From positions 1 to 14,852 of the forward strand of contig NZ_JZWV01000447.1 in assembly GCF_000966975.1 (NCBI RefSeq): a DNA stretch of 14,852 bases, written 5' to 3'. Shown here one piece after another: positions 6,918 through 13,714 of the stretch; position 1 is the stretch's first letter, and the number at the start of each line of letters is the position of its first letter. The translations under genes and the position numbers were made by a program. The stretch comes from Streptomyces katrae. GTDB taxonomy: Bacteria; Actinomycetota; Actinomycetes; Streptomycetales; Streptomycetaceae. The notes beneath the pieces are model-generated. The model had not been told where the DNA came from, searched no databases, and was given only the letters and a program-made list of their open reading frames with translations.

Positions 6918-7013
6918 CGGAGTAAGCTGGGATTACCGGGAGTAACTCGTGCACCCGCGCCCACGCGGACGTCGTTTCCGGCGATCAAGACATTGCTCCG
7001 CCCGGCAGGGCGG
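6918..7013 (+). promoter_or_regulatory. Conserved leader element (copy 2) with hairpin, upstream of second DUF5994 gene
   Basis: This is the partner of the element at 4252-4350: the same spacing of CGGAGTA (6918-6924) and ACCGGGAGTA (6935-6944), and the identical 28-base block at 6960-6987. The hairpin sequence differs from copy 1 (CCGCCC at 6998-7003, GGCA loop, GGGCGG at 7008-7013), but its place before the start codon is kept, ending 21 bases before ATG 7035. Different bases forming the same structure in the same place favours an RNA function, though two copies are too few to prove covariation. No strong SD follows it. Confidence 0.55.
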
Positions 7014-7034
7014 TCCGGGAACGAGTCCGCGATC

Positions 7035-7586
7035 ATGACCACTACCGCTTCCCTGTTCTCCGCACGTTTGACCCTGACACCGAAGACCGCCCTCGCCGGA
7101 CTGTTGGACGGCGCGTGGTGGCCCAGGTCCCGCGATCTCACAGCTGAGCTTCCGTCACTGGTCGAGGCGCTGGAGGGCCGCTTCGGACGCATCACACGCG
7201 TCGCGGTGAATCCCACCGGCTGGCCCGTCGTCCCGCACAAGGTTTTCGTCGCAGGGCACATCGTGCACGTGGGCTGGTTCACGGAACAGGATTCCGACAA
7301 GATGATCCTGGTCTCCTACGCCGTCGGCCGCTGCGACCTGCTGGTGATCCCGCCCGAGACCGAGCCGACCGCAGCAGACCGGCTCATGACCGCCGCCGCC
7401 CTCCCCGGCAACGTCCGGGCCGTCGGCACCCTGATGACCGACGAAGCCGCGAACGGCCTCCGCATCCGAAACGCGCGAAGGGGCGAGGGTGCCCGGGAGA
7501 CCGATGGCGGAACCCCCGCGACGCCGCGTCGGCGCCCCGTCGTCGGAGCACGGATGATCCCGCTGCCGTGGAACATGCGGAGGTGA
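7035..7586 (+). CDS. DUF5994 family protein, paralog 2
   Basis: The 183-residue protein is a clear paralog of the product at 4366-4944. Both share MTTT at the start, RL[ST]LTPKTALAG-LDGAWWP-SRDL, GRITRV-VNP--WPVVP, HVGWFTEQD-DK-IL-SY-VGR and DLLVIPPETEP-AA-RL. The tail after about residue 145 has diverged and is Arg/Pro-rich (GGTPATPRRRPVVGARMIPLPWNMRR). Function is unknown for the family. The paralogs differ in the N-terminal ten residues and C-terminal thirty but keep the core, which suggests an old duplication under selection. ATG 7035 aligns with the start of paralog 1; a TTG at 6993 is in frame but improbable. The gene follows the SpoIIE phosphatase after 193 bases and is preceded by the conserved leader, so it is probably transcribed separately. 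Confidence 0.87.
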   Translation: MTTTASLFSARLTLTPKTALAGLLDGAWWPRSRDLTAELPSLVEALEGRFGRITRVAVNPTGWPVVPHKVFVAGHIVHVGWFTEQDSDKMILVSYAVGRCDLLVIPPETEPTAADRLMTAAALPGNVRAVGTLMTDEAANGLRIRNARRGEGARETDGGTPATPRRRPVVGARMIPLPWNMRR

Positions 7587-7954
7587 CCGCGCCGACCACA
7601 TGTCCTGGCGCGCCACCTACGTGGTCGAGTCCGCACTGGCGGCGATCTGACGGTCGCCGAGTCTCGGGGCAGGTGATGCCGACTGCCGACATCAGGGGCA
7701 CAACCGCGAAGCTCTCGTCTGCGACCGGGCGTGAGTCGGTGGCTCCGATGGGCGTTGACGAGATCCGGTCCGTGGCTGGTCGGGGAGAGGGCTCCTGGGC
7801 CCCTCAGGCGTCTGATGCGTCGTCAGCCAAGTCAGCAATCTGGTCAGCATCGGTCCCTGAGCATTTATCTCCGGTCAGACGCCTGCCGGTGTAGAGTGCA
7901 GGACGCCCTTGACCTGCAGAAAGCCGGCAGGGAGCTGTCTTACGGGAGTCCAAC
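7587..7954. other. Intergenic region before panD
   Basis: These 368 bases hold no ORF that I can support. A 16-codon frame at 7600-7650 (MSWRATYVVESALAAI) directly follows the DUF5994 stop but has no SD and no recognised relative. The panD leader is at the right end, with TAGAGT at 7892-7897 as a possible -10 but no good -35, and GGGAG at 7944-7948 as the panD SD. Base composition is noticeably less GC-rich than the flanking genes between about 7840 and 7900. Confidence 0.45.
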
Positions 7955-8374
7955 ATGCTTCGCACCATGTTCAAGTCCAAGATCCACCGGGCCACCGTCA
8001 CCCAGGCCGACCTGCACTACGTCGGTTCCGTGACGATCGACGCCGACCTGCTCGACGCCGCCGATCTGCTGCCGGGGGAGCTCGTCCACATCGTGGACAT
8101 CACCAACGGAGCGCGGCTCGAGACGTACGTCATCGAGGGCGAGCGCGGGTCCGGGGTCATCGGGATCAACGGGGCCGCCGCGCACCTCGTGCACCCGGGG
8201 GATCTGGTCATCCTGATCAGCTACGCACAGGTCGAGGACGCGGAGGCGCGGACGCTGGAGCCGCGGGTCGTGCACGTGGACGGCGACAACAGGATCATCG
8301 AGCTGGGGGCGGACCCGTCCGCCCCCGTGCCGGGAACGGACCAGGAGCGCAGCCCCCACGCGGTGGCTGTCTGA
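7955..8374 (+). CDS. panD: Aspartate 1-decarboxylase
   Basis: PanD converts L-aspartate to beta-alanine in the cytoplasm, the precursor for pantothenate and coenzyme A. The 139-residue proenzyme begins [20 protein letters not shown] and carries the self-cleavage site HYVGSVTID, where Gly24-Ser25 is split and Ser25 becomes the catalytic pyruvoyl group. Other conserved segments are [37 protein letters not shown] and [12 protein letters not shown]. The length is that of actinobacterial PanD, which has a longer C-terminal tail (here ending in a Pro/Asp/Glu-rich 20 residues) than the E. coli enzyme. ATG 7955 has GGGAG seven bases upstream. It is first of a tight run: the GNAT gene begins 15 bases after its stop and a racemase-like gene overlaps that one. 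panB and panC are not in the window. Confidence 0.97.
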   Translation: MLRTMFKSKIHRATVTQADLHYVGSVTIDADLLDAADLLPGELVHIVDITNGARLETYVIEGERGSGVIGINGAAAHLVHPGDLVILISYAQVEDAEARTLEPRVVHVDGDNRIIELGADPSAPVPGTDQERSPHAVAV

Positions 8375-8389
8375 GGGGAGTCGGGGACC

Positions 8390-8731
8390 ATGGCGATCGA
8401 GCTGCTGGACGAGCGCAAGGCGGGGCGGCTGCTGGCCGTCGAGGACGACGCGGTGGTGGGCTTCATCGCCTACTTCGTGCTGGAGGCGGAGCCGCACGCA
8501 CTGGTGGCCGTGCACACGGTGGTCGAGCCCGGCCACGAGGGGCGGGGGATCGCCGGGGACCTGGTGGGCGCCTTCTACCGGATCGCCGCGGCGGAGGGGG
8601 TGCCCGTCGTTCCGCTGTGCCCCTATGCGGCCCGGTGGGCCGCCAAACACCCCGAGCGGGCGCCCGCGGCGCCGGCCGGGGTCGTCGACGCCGCCGTCGC
8701 GCAGCTGGACCGGGACTCCGCCCTCTGGTGA
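8390..8731 (+). CDS. Small GNAT-fold N-acetyltransferase (YjdJ-like)
   Basis: This 113-residue protein is a minimal GNAT domain. It shows a short N-terminal strand pair (AGRLLAVEDDAVVGFIAYFV), the core strand with HTVVEPGHEGRGIAGDLV, where the RxxGxA/G loop binds the acetyl-CoA pyrophosphate, and a C-terminal strand VPVVPLCPYAARWAAKHPE typical of the COG2388/YjdJ group. Substrate is unknown; family members are thought to acetylate small amines or proteins. It lies 15 bases after panD with a GGGGA-type SD, and its last codons overlap the next GTG by four bases, so it is in the panD operon. In E. coli a different GNAT relative, PanZ/PanM, triggers PanD cleavage; this protein is smaller and of another subgroup, so that role is not implied by sequence. 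Confidence 0.87.
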   Translation: MAIELLDERKAGRLLAVEDDAVVGFIAYFVLEAEPHALVAVHTVVEPGHEGRGIAGDLVGAFYRIAAAEGVPVVPLCPYAARWAAKHPERAPAAPAGVVDAAVAQLDRDSALW

Positions 8732-9354
8732 GCGGGCTGACCCTGCTGCACACGTCGCCGGTGCACGTCCCCGTCTTCGACGCGCTGCGGGACGAGCGGC
8801 ACCCGGGAGCGGTCCTGCGGCACCTCGTGGTGCCCGAGCTGCTCGACCGGGCCCGGGAACTCGGGCCGGCGGCGGTGGCGGGGCAGGTGCGCGAGGTGCT
8901 GGAAGGGGTCGGCGGGCCCGTGCTCGTCACCTGCTCGACGGTGGGCGCGGTCGCCGAGTCGCTGGGGCCCGGGCTGGGCGTGCCCGTGCTGCGCGTGGAC
9001 CGGCCCATGGCGGCCGAGGCCGTACGGCGGGGGCCGCGGATCGTGGTGCTGGCCGCGCTGGCGTCGACCCTCGGCCCGACCGGGGAGCTGCTGGCCGAGG
9101 AGGCCGGCGGGCTTCCGGTGACGGTGCGCGGCCGGGTCGTCGCCGGGGCCTGGGAGCGCTTCGAGGCCGGGGACACCGAGGGGTACCTGGAGGCCGTGGC
9201 CCGTGCGGCCGACGCGGTCGAGGAGGCCGACGTCATCGTGCTGGCCCAGGCCTCCATGGCCGGCGCCGCCCGGCTCACGCGGACCGGCCTGCCCGTGCTG
9301 TCCAGCCCCGCCCCCGGGCTGGCCGCCGCGCTGCTCCGGGGGCGTACGGGCTGA
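8728..9354 (+). CDS. Asp/Glu/hydantoin racemase-like protein
   Basis: The 208-residue protein resembles the aspartate/glutamate/hydantoin racemase superfamily, in which two cysteines on opposite sides of the substrate act as acid and base. The first is visible in LVTCSTVGAVAE (Cys69). The second conserved position, usually in a CTG-like motif, reads IVLAQASMAGAARL near residues 170-183 and contains no cysteine. A one-cysteine active site is known in arylmalonate decarboxylase, so a lyase, a one-base isomerase or an altered racemase are all possible. Two-domain pseudo-symmetry fits the family (N half LLHTSPVHVPVF, C half RIVVLAALASTLGPT). The GTG at 8728 overlaps the GNAT stop, indicating translational coupling in the panD operon. 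The longer upstream frame on this phase is a shadow over panD and is not used. Confidence 0.82.
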   Translation: MSGLTLLHTSPVHVPVFDALRDERHPGAVLRHLVVPELLDRARELGPAAVAGQVREVLEGVGGPVLVTCSTVGAVAESLGPGLGVPVLRVDRPMAAEAVRRGPRIVVLAALASTLGPTGELLAEEAGGLPVTVRGRVVAGAWERFEAGDTEGYLEAVARAADAVEEADVIVLAQASMAGAARLTRTGLPVLSSPAPGLAAALLRGRTG

Positions 9355-9375
9355 GATCGGGGGAAGGTGGGACCT

Positions 9376-9586
9376 ATGGTGCGAAACGTAGAACAGACGC
9401 AGCCGCCGGTCCCTGAACCGGCCCCCGTTCCCACCCCCCCCCGTTCCCACCCCTGATCCGCCGCTGCCCGGCCCCGGCCCGGTGCCGCCGCCGGTGCCGC
9501 CCGTACCGCCGCCGTTCCCCGAGCCCGACCCCGTACCCCCGCCGCCGGGGCCCGCGCCGATCCCGCAGCCGGGACCGCTGAGCTGA
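9376..9586 (+). pseudogene. Small proline-rich ORF interrupted at a C9 run
   Basis: ATG 9376, after a GGAAGG SD at 9363-9368, opens MVRNVEQTQPPVPEPAPVPT and then stops at a TGA (9455-9457) after 26 codons. The run of nine C at 9434-9442 sits inside. With eight C the frame would continue through PPVPTPDPPLPGPGPVPPPV to the TGA at 9584-9586, giving a 69-residue protein of almost pure Pro/Val/Pro-Gly-Asp repeats. Such proline-rich small proteins are common in Streptomyces, and no function is known to me. The defect could be real, could be length variation of the homopolymer, or could be a base-calling error. It follows the racemase stop by 21 bases in the same orientation. Confidence 0.55.
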
Positions 9587-9622
9587 GGCCAACTGCGGTG
9601 GCACAACGGCCGGTTGTGACCC

Positions 9623-9651
9623 TTGTCAGGACATAGGGGCGCCATTAGGTT
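9623..9651 (+). promoter_or_regulatory. Promoter of the Rpf-LysM-M23 gene
   Basis: TTGTCA at 9623-9628 and TAGGTT at 9646-9651 are separated by 17 bases, a good match to the vegetative (HrdB-like) pattern TTGAC-N17-TANNNT. Transcription would begin near 9658, leaving a leader of about 27 bases to ATG 9685. That leader contains the SD AGGGGGG at 9673-9679 and is too short for a riboswitch. Confidence 0.55.
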
Positions 9652-9684
9652 GTGCGGTTCCTGATGTCTTCCAGGGGGGCTCCC

Positions 9685-11004
9685 ATGGGTGTACGGGGCC
9701 GGCACCGCCGGTACCAGCCGAGCAGCATCAACCGGGCCTCGCTCGTCGTCACCGCAGGTGGCGCGGGAATCGCGCTCCCGCTCATCGGCGCCGGGGACGC
9801 CCAGGCGGCCGCCGTGGACACCTGGAACAAGGTCGCCGCCTGCGAGTCCACCAGCAACTGGCAGACCAACACCGGCAACGGCTACTACGGCGGGCTCCAG
9901 TTCAGCCAGAGCACCTGGCGCGAATTCGGCGGCACCGCCTACGCCCCGCGCGCCGACCTGGCCACCAAGGACCAGCAGATCGCCGTGGCCGAGAAGGTGC
10001 TCAGGGGGCAGGGTCCCAAGGCCTGGCCCGCCTGCGGGCCCCAGGCCGGGCTCAGCCGCAGCGCCGCCGCCCCCGCCGGGGAGGCCGAGCCGGCCGCCAA
10101 GCCCGCGGTGAAGCCCGCGGCGAAGCCCCAGGCGCAGGCGCCCATGGACCGGATCCAGCCGACCAAGGCCACCACCGCCACCCCCGTCAGCATGCCCCGC
10201 CCGACGGGGACCACCGTCCTGCCGAACCCGTACGTGGTCGCGCCCGGCGACTCCCTGTCGAGCATCGCCTCCCAGCAGCACGTCGAGGGCGGCTGGCAGG
10301 CCCTGTACGAGACCAACCGGGAGACCGTCGGCGGCAACCCGAACATGATCTTCCCGGGCCAGCGGCTCACCCTGCGGATCACCGCCGCGCCCGCGCCCCC
10401 CGCGCAGAACCCGGAGAAGCCGCCGCGCACCGCCGAGCCGGTCAAGCCGGGGGAGCCGGCCAAGCAGCAGGACGCCAAGCCGGAGACGAAGCCGCAGGCC
10501 AAGCCCGAGAGCAAGCCCAAGCCCGAGCAGGCCGCCAAACCGGCCCAGCCCGCCAAGCCGGCCGAGAAGCCCGCCTCAGCGGAGCAGAAGCCCGCCTCGG
10601 GAGGGTTCACCGCCCCCGTCGACGCCGACCTCGGCACCGCCTACCACGTCGCGGGCTCCTCCTGGTCGAGCGGATACCACACGGGCGTCGACTTCCCGGT
10701 GCCGACCGGTACCAGCATCAAGGCCGTCGGCCCCGGCACCGTCGAGTCGGCCGGCTGGGCCGGCGCCTACGGCTACCAGGTCGTCATCAAGCACGCCGAC
10801 GGCCGCTACTCCCAGTACGCCCACCTCTCCGCGCTCGGCGTCAAGGCCGGCCAGCAGGTCTCCGGAGGCCAGCGCATCGGCCGCTCCGGCTCGACCGGCA
10901 ACACCACCGGACCCCACCTGCACTTCGAGATGCGCACCAGCCCCGCCTACGGCTCCGACATCGACCCGCTGAAGTACCTCCGCGGCAAGGGCGTCGGCAT
11001 CTGA
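9685..11004 (+). CDS. Secreted Rpf-like transglycosylase with LysM and M23 endopeptidase domains
   Basis: The 439-residue secreted protein combines two kinds of wall hydrolase. An Arg-rich start and hydrophobic stretch end at an AQA-A site near 41 (signal peptide). Residues about 43-118 are an Rpf/lysozyme-like domain (WNKVAACESTSNWQTNTGNG, YYGGLQFSQSTW) with the catalytic Glu54 kept. A LysM domain (YVVAPGDSLSSIASQQ to FPGQRLTLRI) lies near 180-233. A Lys-Pro-Glu-Ala linker follows to about 310. The C-terminal domain is M23 peptidase with HTGVD, a later SQYAHLS histidine and GPHLHFE zinc ligands. It would cut glycan strands and cross-link peptides, as in growth and spore germination. ATG 9685 is chosen for its SD at 9673-9679; GTG 9652 and ATG 9664 are upstream alternatives without one. 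Its 3' end is overlapped antisense by the DMT-transporter frame. Confidence 0.93.
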   Translation: MGVRGRHRRYQPSSINRASLVVTAGGAGIALPLIGAGDAQAAAVDTWNKVAACESTSNWQTNTGNGYYGGLQFSQSTWREFGGTAYAPRADLATKDQQIAVAEKVLRGQGPKAWPACGPQAGLSRSAAAPAGEAEPAAKPAVKPAAKPQAQAPMDRIQPTKATTATPVSMPRPTGTTVLPNPYVVAPGDSLSSIASQQHVEGGWQALYETNRETVGGNPNMIFPGQRLTLRITAAPAPPAQNPEKPPRTAEPVKPGEPAKQQDAKPETKPQAKPESKPKPEQAAKPAQPAKPAEKPASAEQKPASGGFTAPVDADLGTAYHVAGSSWSSGYHTGVDFPVPTGTSIKAVGPGTVESAGWAGAYGYQVVIKHADGRYSQYAHLSALGVKAGQQVSGGQRIGRSGSTGNTTGPHLHFEMRTSPAYGSDIDPLKYLRGKGVGI

Positions 11005-11871
11005 GGGCTCCGGGGCGGCTGACCCCCGCACGTGCGGCGGCACGGCCGTGAGCAGGATCAGGCCGGCCGCCGCCAGCACCCCGCTGGCCAGCGCCCCCGA
11101 CGCGCCGGCGGTCCCGTACCGGAAACCCTCCTCGAAGAGGGTGACGCCCACGGCGGCCGCCACCACCGGGTTCACCACCGTCACCGTGGCCAGCGGCGCC
11201 GTCAGCCCCGCGCCCCGGTAGGCGGCCTGCGACAGCAGCAGTCCGAGCGCCGCCAGCACGGCGACCGCGGCCGCGTCCGGCACCAGGCCCCCCAGCCCCT
11301 CCCCGGAGTCCGGGGCGAAGCCCTCGGCCACCGACTTCGTGAACACCGAGGCCATCCCGAACGCCGTACCGGCCGCCGCGGCCAGCAGCACGCTGCGCAG
11401 CACCGCCCGCCGCATCCGCCCCGCCGCCGGCACCAGTACGGCCACCACCACCGCCGTCACGGTCAGCAGCAGGCTCCGCTCCCCGCCGGCCAGGGCCTGG
11501 TGCCCGCGCCCCTCGCCGCCCGTCAGGGCCAGCAGCCCGGCCAGGCCCACCGTCGCGAGCAGGGCCCCGCGCCAGGCCGCCGCGCCCGCCCGCCGCCCCA
11601 CGAACGCGGCCGCCATCGGCAGGGCGAAGACGATGGTCAGCGCACCGAGCGGCTGGACCAGGCTCAGCGGCCCGTACGCCAGCGCCACCACGTGCAGCAG
11701 GGCGCCCAGGCAGTTCAGCGAGACCGCCGCCCACCAGCCCGGGCTGCGCAGCGGAGCCAGGGCGCGGCGGTCCGCGGAGCTCGCCGCGACGTGTTCCTGG
11801 AGGATCGCGCCGCCCGCGTAAGCGACGGCCGACACCAGGCAGAGCAGAACCGACAGGGCCAGGGCACTCAT
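10576..11871 (-). CDS. DMT/EamA-family membrane transporter with long antisense C-terminal extension
   Basis: The product is an integral membrane protein of the drug/metabolite transporter superfamily. Hydrophobic segments fill residues 1 to about 285: LALSVLLCLVSAVAYAGGAI, LNCLGALLHVVALAYGPLSL, GALTIVFALPMAAAFVG and others, in two EamA-like halves, the second ending ASGVLAAAGLILLTAVPPHV. That is the whole size expected of the family (about 290). No stop follows, and the frame continues another roughly 142 residues to the TGA at 10576-10578. That stretch is antisense to the Rpf-LysM-M23 gene and has no transporter-like content. The extension is therefore either a product of stop-codon loss or simply a long open shadow frame. 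ATG 11871 has a GGTGGA SD; a TTG six codons upstream is less likely. Substrate unknown. Confidence 0.8.
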   Translation of the reverse strand: MSALALSVLLCLVSAVAYAGGAILQEHVAASSADRRALAPLRSPGWWAAVSLNCLGALLHVVALAYGPLSLVQPLGALTIVFALPMAAAFVGRRAGAAAWRGALLATVGLAGLLALTGGEGRGHQALAGGERSLLLTVTAVVVAVLVPAAGRMRRAVLRSVLLAAAAGTAFGMASVFTKSVAEGFAPDSGEGLGGLVPDAAAVAVLAALGLLLSQAAYRGAGLTAPLATVTVVNPVVAAAVGVTLFEEGFRYGTAGASGALASGVLAAAGLILLTAVPPHVRGSAAPEPSDADALAAEVLQRVDVGAVGGAGAHLEVQVGSGGVAGRAGAADALASGDLLAGLDAERGEVGVLGVAAVGVLDDDLVAVGAGPAGRLDGAGADGLDAGTGRHREVDARVVSARPGGARDVVGGAEVGVDGGGEPSRGGLLLR

Positions 11872-12058
11872 GGATCCACCATGCCGCAACCGGGCCCGCG
11901 GTTCATCCGTCCACGGGCGTCTTGATCGAAGGCCGAGTCATCCTCATGGCATACACCAGAGGGAGTACGCGCAAGCCGCACCCGTGCGGACGAAAGGGGT
12001 TGATCCCCTGCATACCGTGACAGCGCGCTCGCGGTCGGTGAGGGTCCCGCGAACGGGT

Positions 12059-12088
12059 TTGGTCCCGGGCGTGTCGGATCCGTACAGT
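12059..12088 (+). promoter_or_regulatory. Candidate promoter for the zinc-ribbon SDR gene
   Basis: TTGGTC at 12059-12064 and TACAGT at 12083-12088 are 18 bases apart, close to the vegetative promoter pattern. This gives a start near 12095 and a leader of about 57 bases to ATG 12152. The same 280-base gap holds a short inverted repeat GGGG-TTGAT-CCCC just after 11993, upstream of the promoter. Confidence 0.45.
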
Positions 12089-12151
12089 TTCCGTTTTGGG
12101 GACTTCCGCAGCAGGCGGACGCGGACGAGCGAGCAAGGAACGGCAGCGGCC

Positions 12152-13633
12152 ATGACGGTGACCGATACCGAAGACAACCAGGCATACGGGCCGGGCATCG
12201 ACCCCGAGCGCCTCGCCGTCTGCCTCAGCGTGCTCGACGAGCTCGACAAGATCGACGTCGACCACCCGGACGCCATCACCGTACGCCGCGCCACCGCCGG
12301 TATCTACCGGACGGTCAAGCAGCGCCGCCGCCAGGAGCGCCGCGCCGCGAAGACCGCCAACGACAAGGCCGTCACCGAGGCCACCGCGACCGGCTCCGCC
12401 GAGCGCATCGACGACGAGACCGAGGGCATCCTGCCCACCTCCGTCACCGAGGCCGGCCGGATCGCCGGGATACTCCAGCGCCCGCGCTCCTGCTACGTCT
12501 GCAAGACGCGGTACGTCGAGGTCGACTACTTCTACCACCAGCTCTGCCCGGACTGCGCCGCCCACAACCGGGCCAAGCGCGAGGCCCGCGCCGACCTCTC
12601 CGGCAAGCGCGCGCTGCTCACCGGCGGCCGGGCCAAGATCGGCATGTACATCGCGCTGCGGCTGCTGCGCGACGGCGCCCACACCACGATCACCACCCGC
12701 TTCCCCAAGGACGCCATCCGCCGCTTCAAGGCGATGGAGGACTCGGCGGACTGGATGCACCGCCTGGAGGTCGTCGGCATCGACCTGCGCGACCCCGCCC
12801 AGGCCGTGGCCCTCGCCGACCAGGTCTCCGCGGCCGGCCCGCTGGACATCCTGATCAACAACGCGACGCAGACCGTGCGCCGCCTGCCCACCGCCTACGC
12901 CGCGCTCGTCGAGGGCGAGAGCGCCCCGCTGCCGGCCGGCGAGCTCCCCGCCCACCACGTCATCGGCGCCTTCAACTCGGGCGCGGTGGACGGCCTGGCG
13001 GCGCTGCCCGTCGGGGTGAGCGGACTGGAGGCGCAGAAGGTCGCCGACCTCGCCCTGGTCGCGGGCAACGCCAGCCTGGAGCGGCACCTCGCCGGCACCG
13101 CCATCGACGCGGGCGGGCTGCTGCCCGACGTCGTGGAGACCAACACCTGGGTGCAGACCATCGACCAGATCTCCCCGGTGGAGCTGCTCGAGACCCAGCT
13201 CTGCAACTACACCTCCCCGTTCATCCTGATCAGCGCGCTGCGCCCGGCGATGGCCGAGGCCGCGCGCAAGGCCTCCAGCGGCCGCGCGTACGTGGTCAAC
13301 GTCTCCGCGATGGAGGGCGTGTTCAGCCGCGGCTACAAGGGCGCGGGCCACCCGAACACCAACGCCGCCAAGGCCGCGATGAACATGGTGACGCGGACCA
13401 GCGGCCAGGAGATGTTCCAGACCGACCGGATCCTGATGACCTCGGTCGACACCGGCTGGATCACCGACGAGCGCCCGCACTTCGACAAGCTGCGCCTGGC
13501 CGAGGAGGGCTTCCACGCTCCCCTCGACCTGGTCGACGGCGCGGCCCGCGTCTACGACCCCGTCGTCCGCGGCGAGGCCGGCGAGGACCTCTACGGGGTC
13601 TTCCTCAAGGACTACGCGCCCGCCAACTGGTAG
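12152..13633 (+). CDS. SDR-like oxidoreductase with N-terminal zinc ribbon
   Basis: The 493-residue protein has a helical, charged N-terminal part (1-105), a four-cysteine zinc-binding motif (Cys114-x2-Cys117-x14-Cys132-x2-Cys135) and a C-terminal short-chain dehydrogenase/reductase region. The Rossmann nucleotide loop is LLTGGRAKIG near 155-164, DLRD near 210, and NNAT at 236-239. Between about 260 and 330 there is an insertion not typical of small SDRs. The strand VVNVSAMEG supplies the usual serine, but the catalytic YxxxK is TNAAK (Thr403, Lys407), so the general-acid tyrosine is absent. This domain combination occurs in Streptomyces and in eukaryotic microbes; its reaction is not established as far as I know. 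SD AAGGAA at 12135-12140 is slightly far from ATG 12152. A strong hairpin terminator follows the stop. Confidence 0.88.
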   Translation: MTVTDTEDNQAYGPGIDPERLAVCLSVLDELDKIDVDHPDAITVRRATAGIYRTVKQRRRQERRAAKTANDKAVTEATATGSAERIDDETEGILPTSVTEAGRIAGILQRPRSCYVCKTRYVEVDYFYHQLCPDCAAHNRAKREARADLSGKRALLTGGRAKIGMYIALRLLRDGAHTTITTRFPKDAIRRFKAMEDSADWMHRLEVVGIDLRDPAQAVALADQVSAAGPLDILINNATQTVRRLPTAYAALVEGESAPLPAGELPAHHVIGAFNSGAVDGLAALPVGVSGLEAQKVADLALVAGNASLERHLAGTAIDAGGLLPDVVETNTWVQTIDQISPVELLETQLCNYTSPFILISALRPAMAEAARKASSGRAYVVNVSAMEGVFSRGYKGAGHPNTNAAKAAMNMVTRTSGQEMFQTDRILMTSVDTGWITDERPHFDKLRLAEEGFHAPLDLVDGAARVYDPVVRGEAGEDLYGVFLKDYAPANW

Positions 13634-13643
13634 CGGTGCCCCA

Positions 13644-13689
13644 CGGGTCGGCCCCCGTCCCCGCGTGCGGCGGGACGGGGGCCGGCCCG
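13644..13689. terminator. Strong bidirectional hairpin terminator
   Basis: A near-perfect inverted repeat of about 18 pairs (one G-T wobble) runs from CGGGTCGGCCCCCGTCCC at 13644-13661 to GGGACGGGGGCCGGCCCG at 13672-13689. It lies between the stop codons of two convergent genes, so it can end transcription from both sides. The T-tract is weak, as is usual in high-GC actinobacteria. Confidence 0.85.
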
Positions 13690-13714
13690 TCATCCTTTCG
13701 GACCAATCCCGGCG

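Noticed and set aside
7600..7650. 16-codon ORF MSWRATYVVESALAAI after the second DUF5994 gene
   Set aside because: It has no SD and is too short to judge. It may be a remnant of a longer gene, but there is no supporting evidence.
7804..8001. Minus-strand 65-codon ORF before panD
   Set aside because: Its start lies antisense within panD, no SD is seen, and the protein matches nothing I recognise.
8390..8731. Naming the GNAT gene panZ/panM
   Set aside because: Adjacent to panD, but the sequence has the YjdJ-like minimal pattern and not the longer PanZ form; adjacency alone is not enough.
9587..9684. Possible c-di-AMP (ydaO) riboswitch before the Rpf-like gene
   Set aside because: Such riboswitches control some Streptomyces rpf genes, but only about 98 bases separate this gene from the upstream ORF, and a good promoter leaves a leader of about 27 bases.
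11903..13693. 596-codon minus-strand ORF opposite the zinc-ribbon SDR gene
   Set aside because: Composition is Gly/Val/Asp/Arg-rich without any domain, and the plus-strand gene has clear motifs and an SD.
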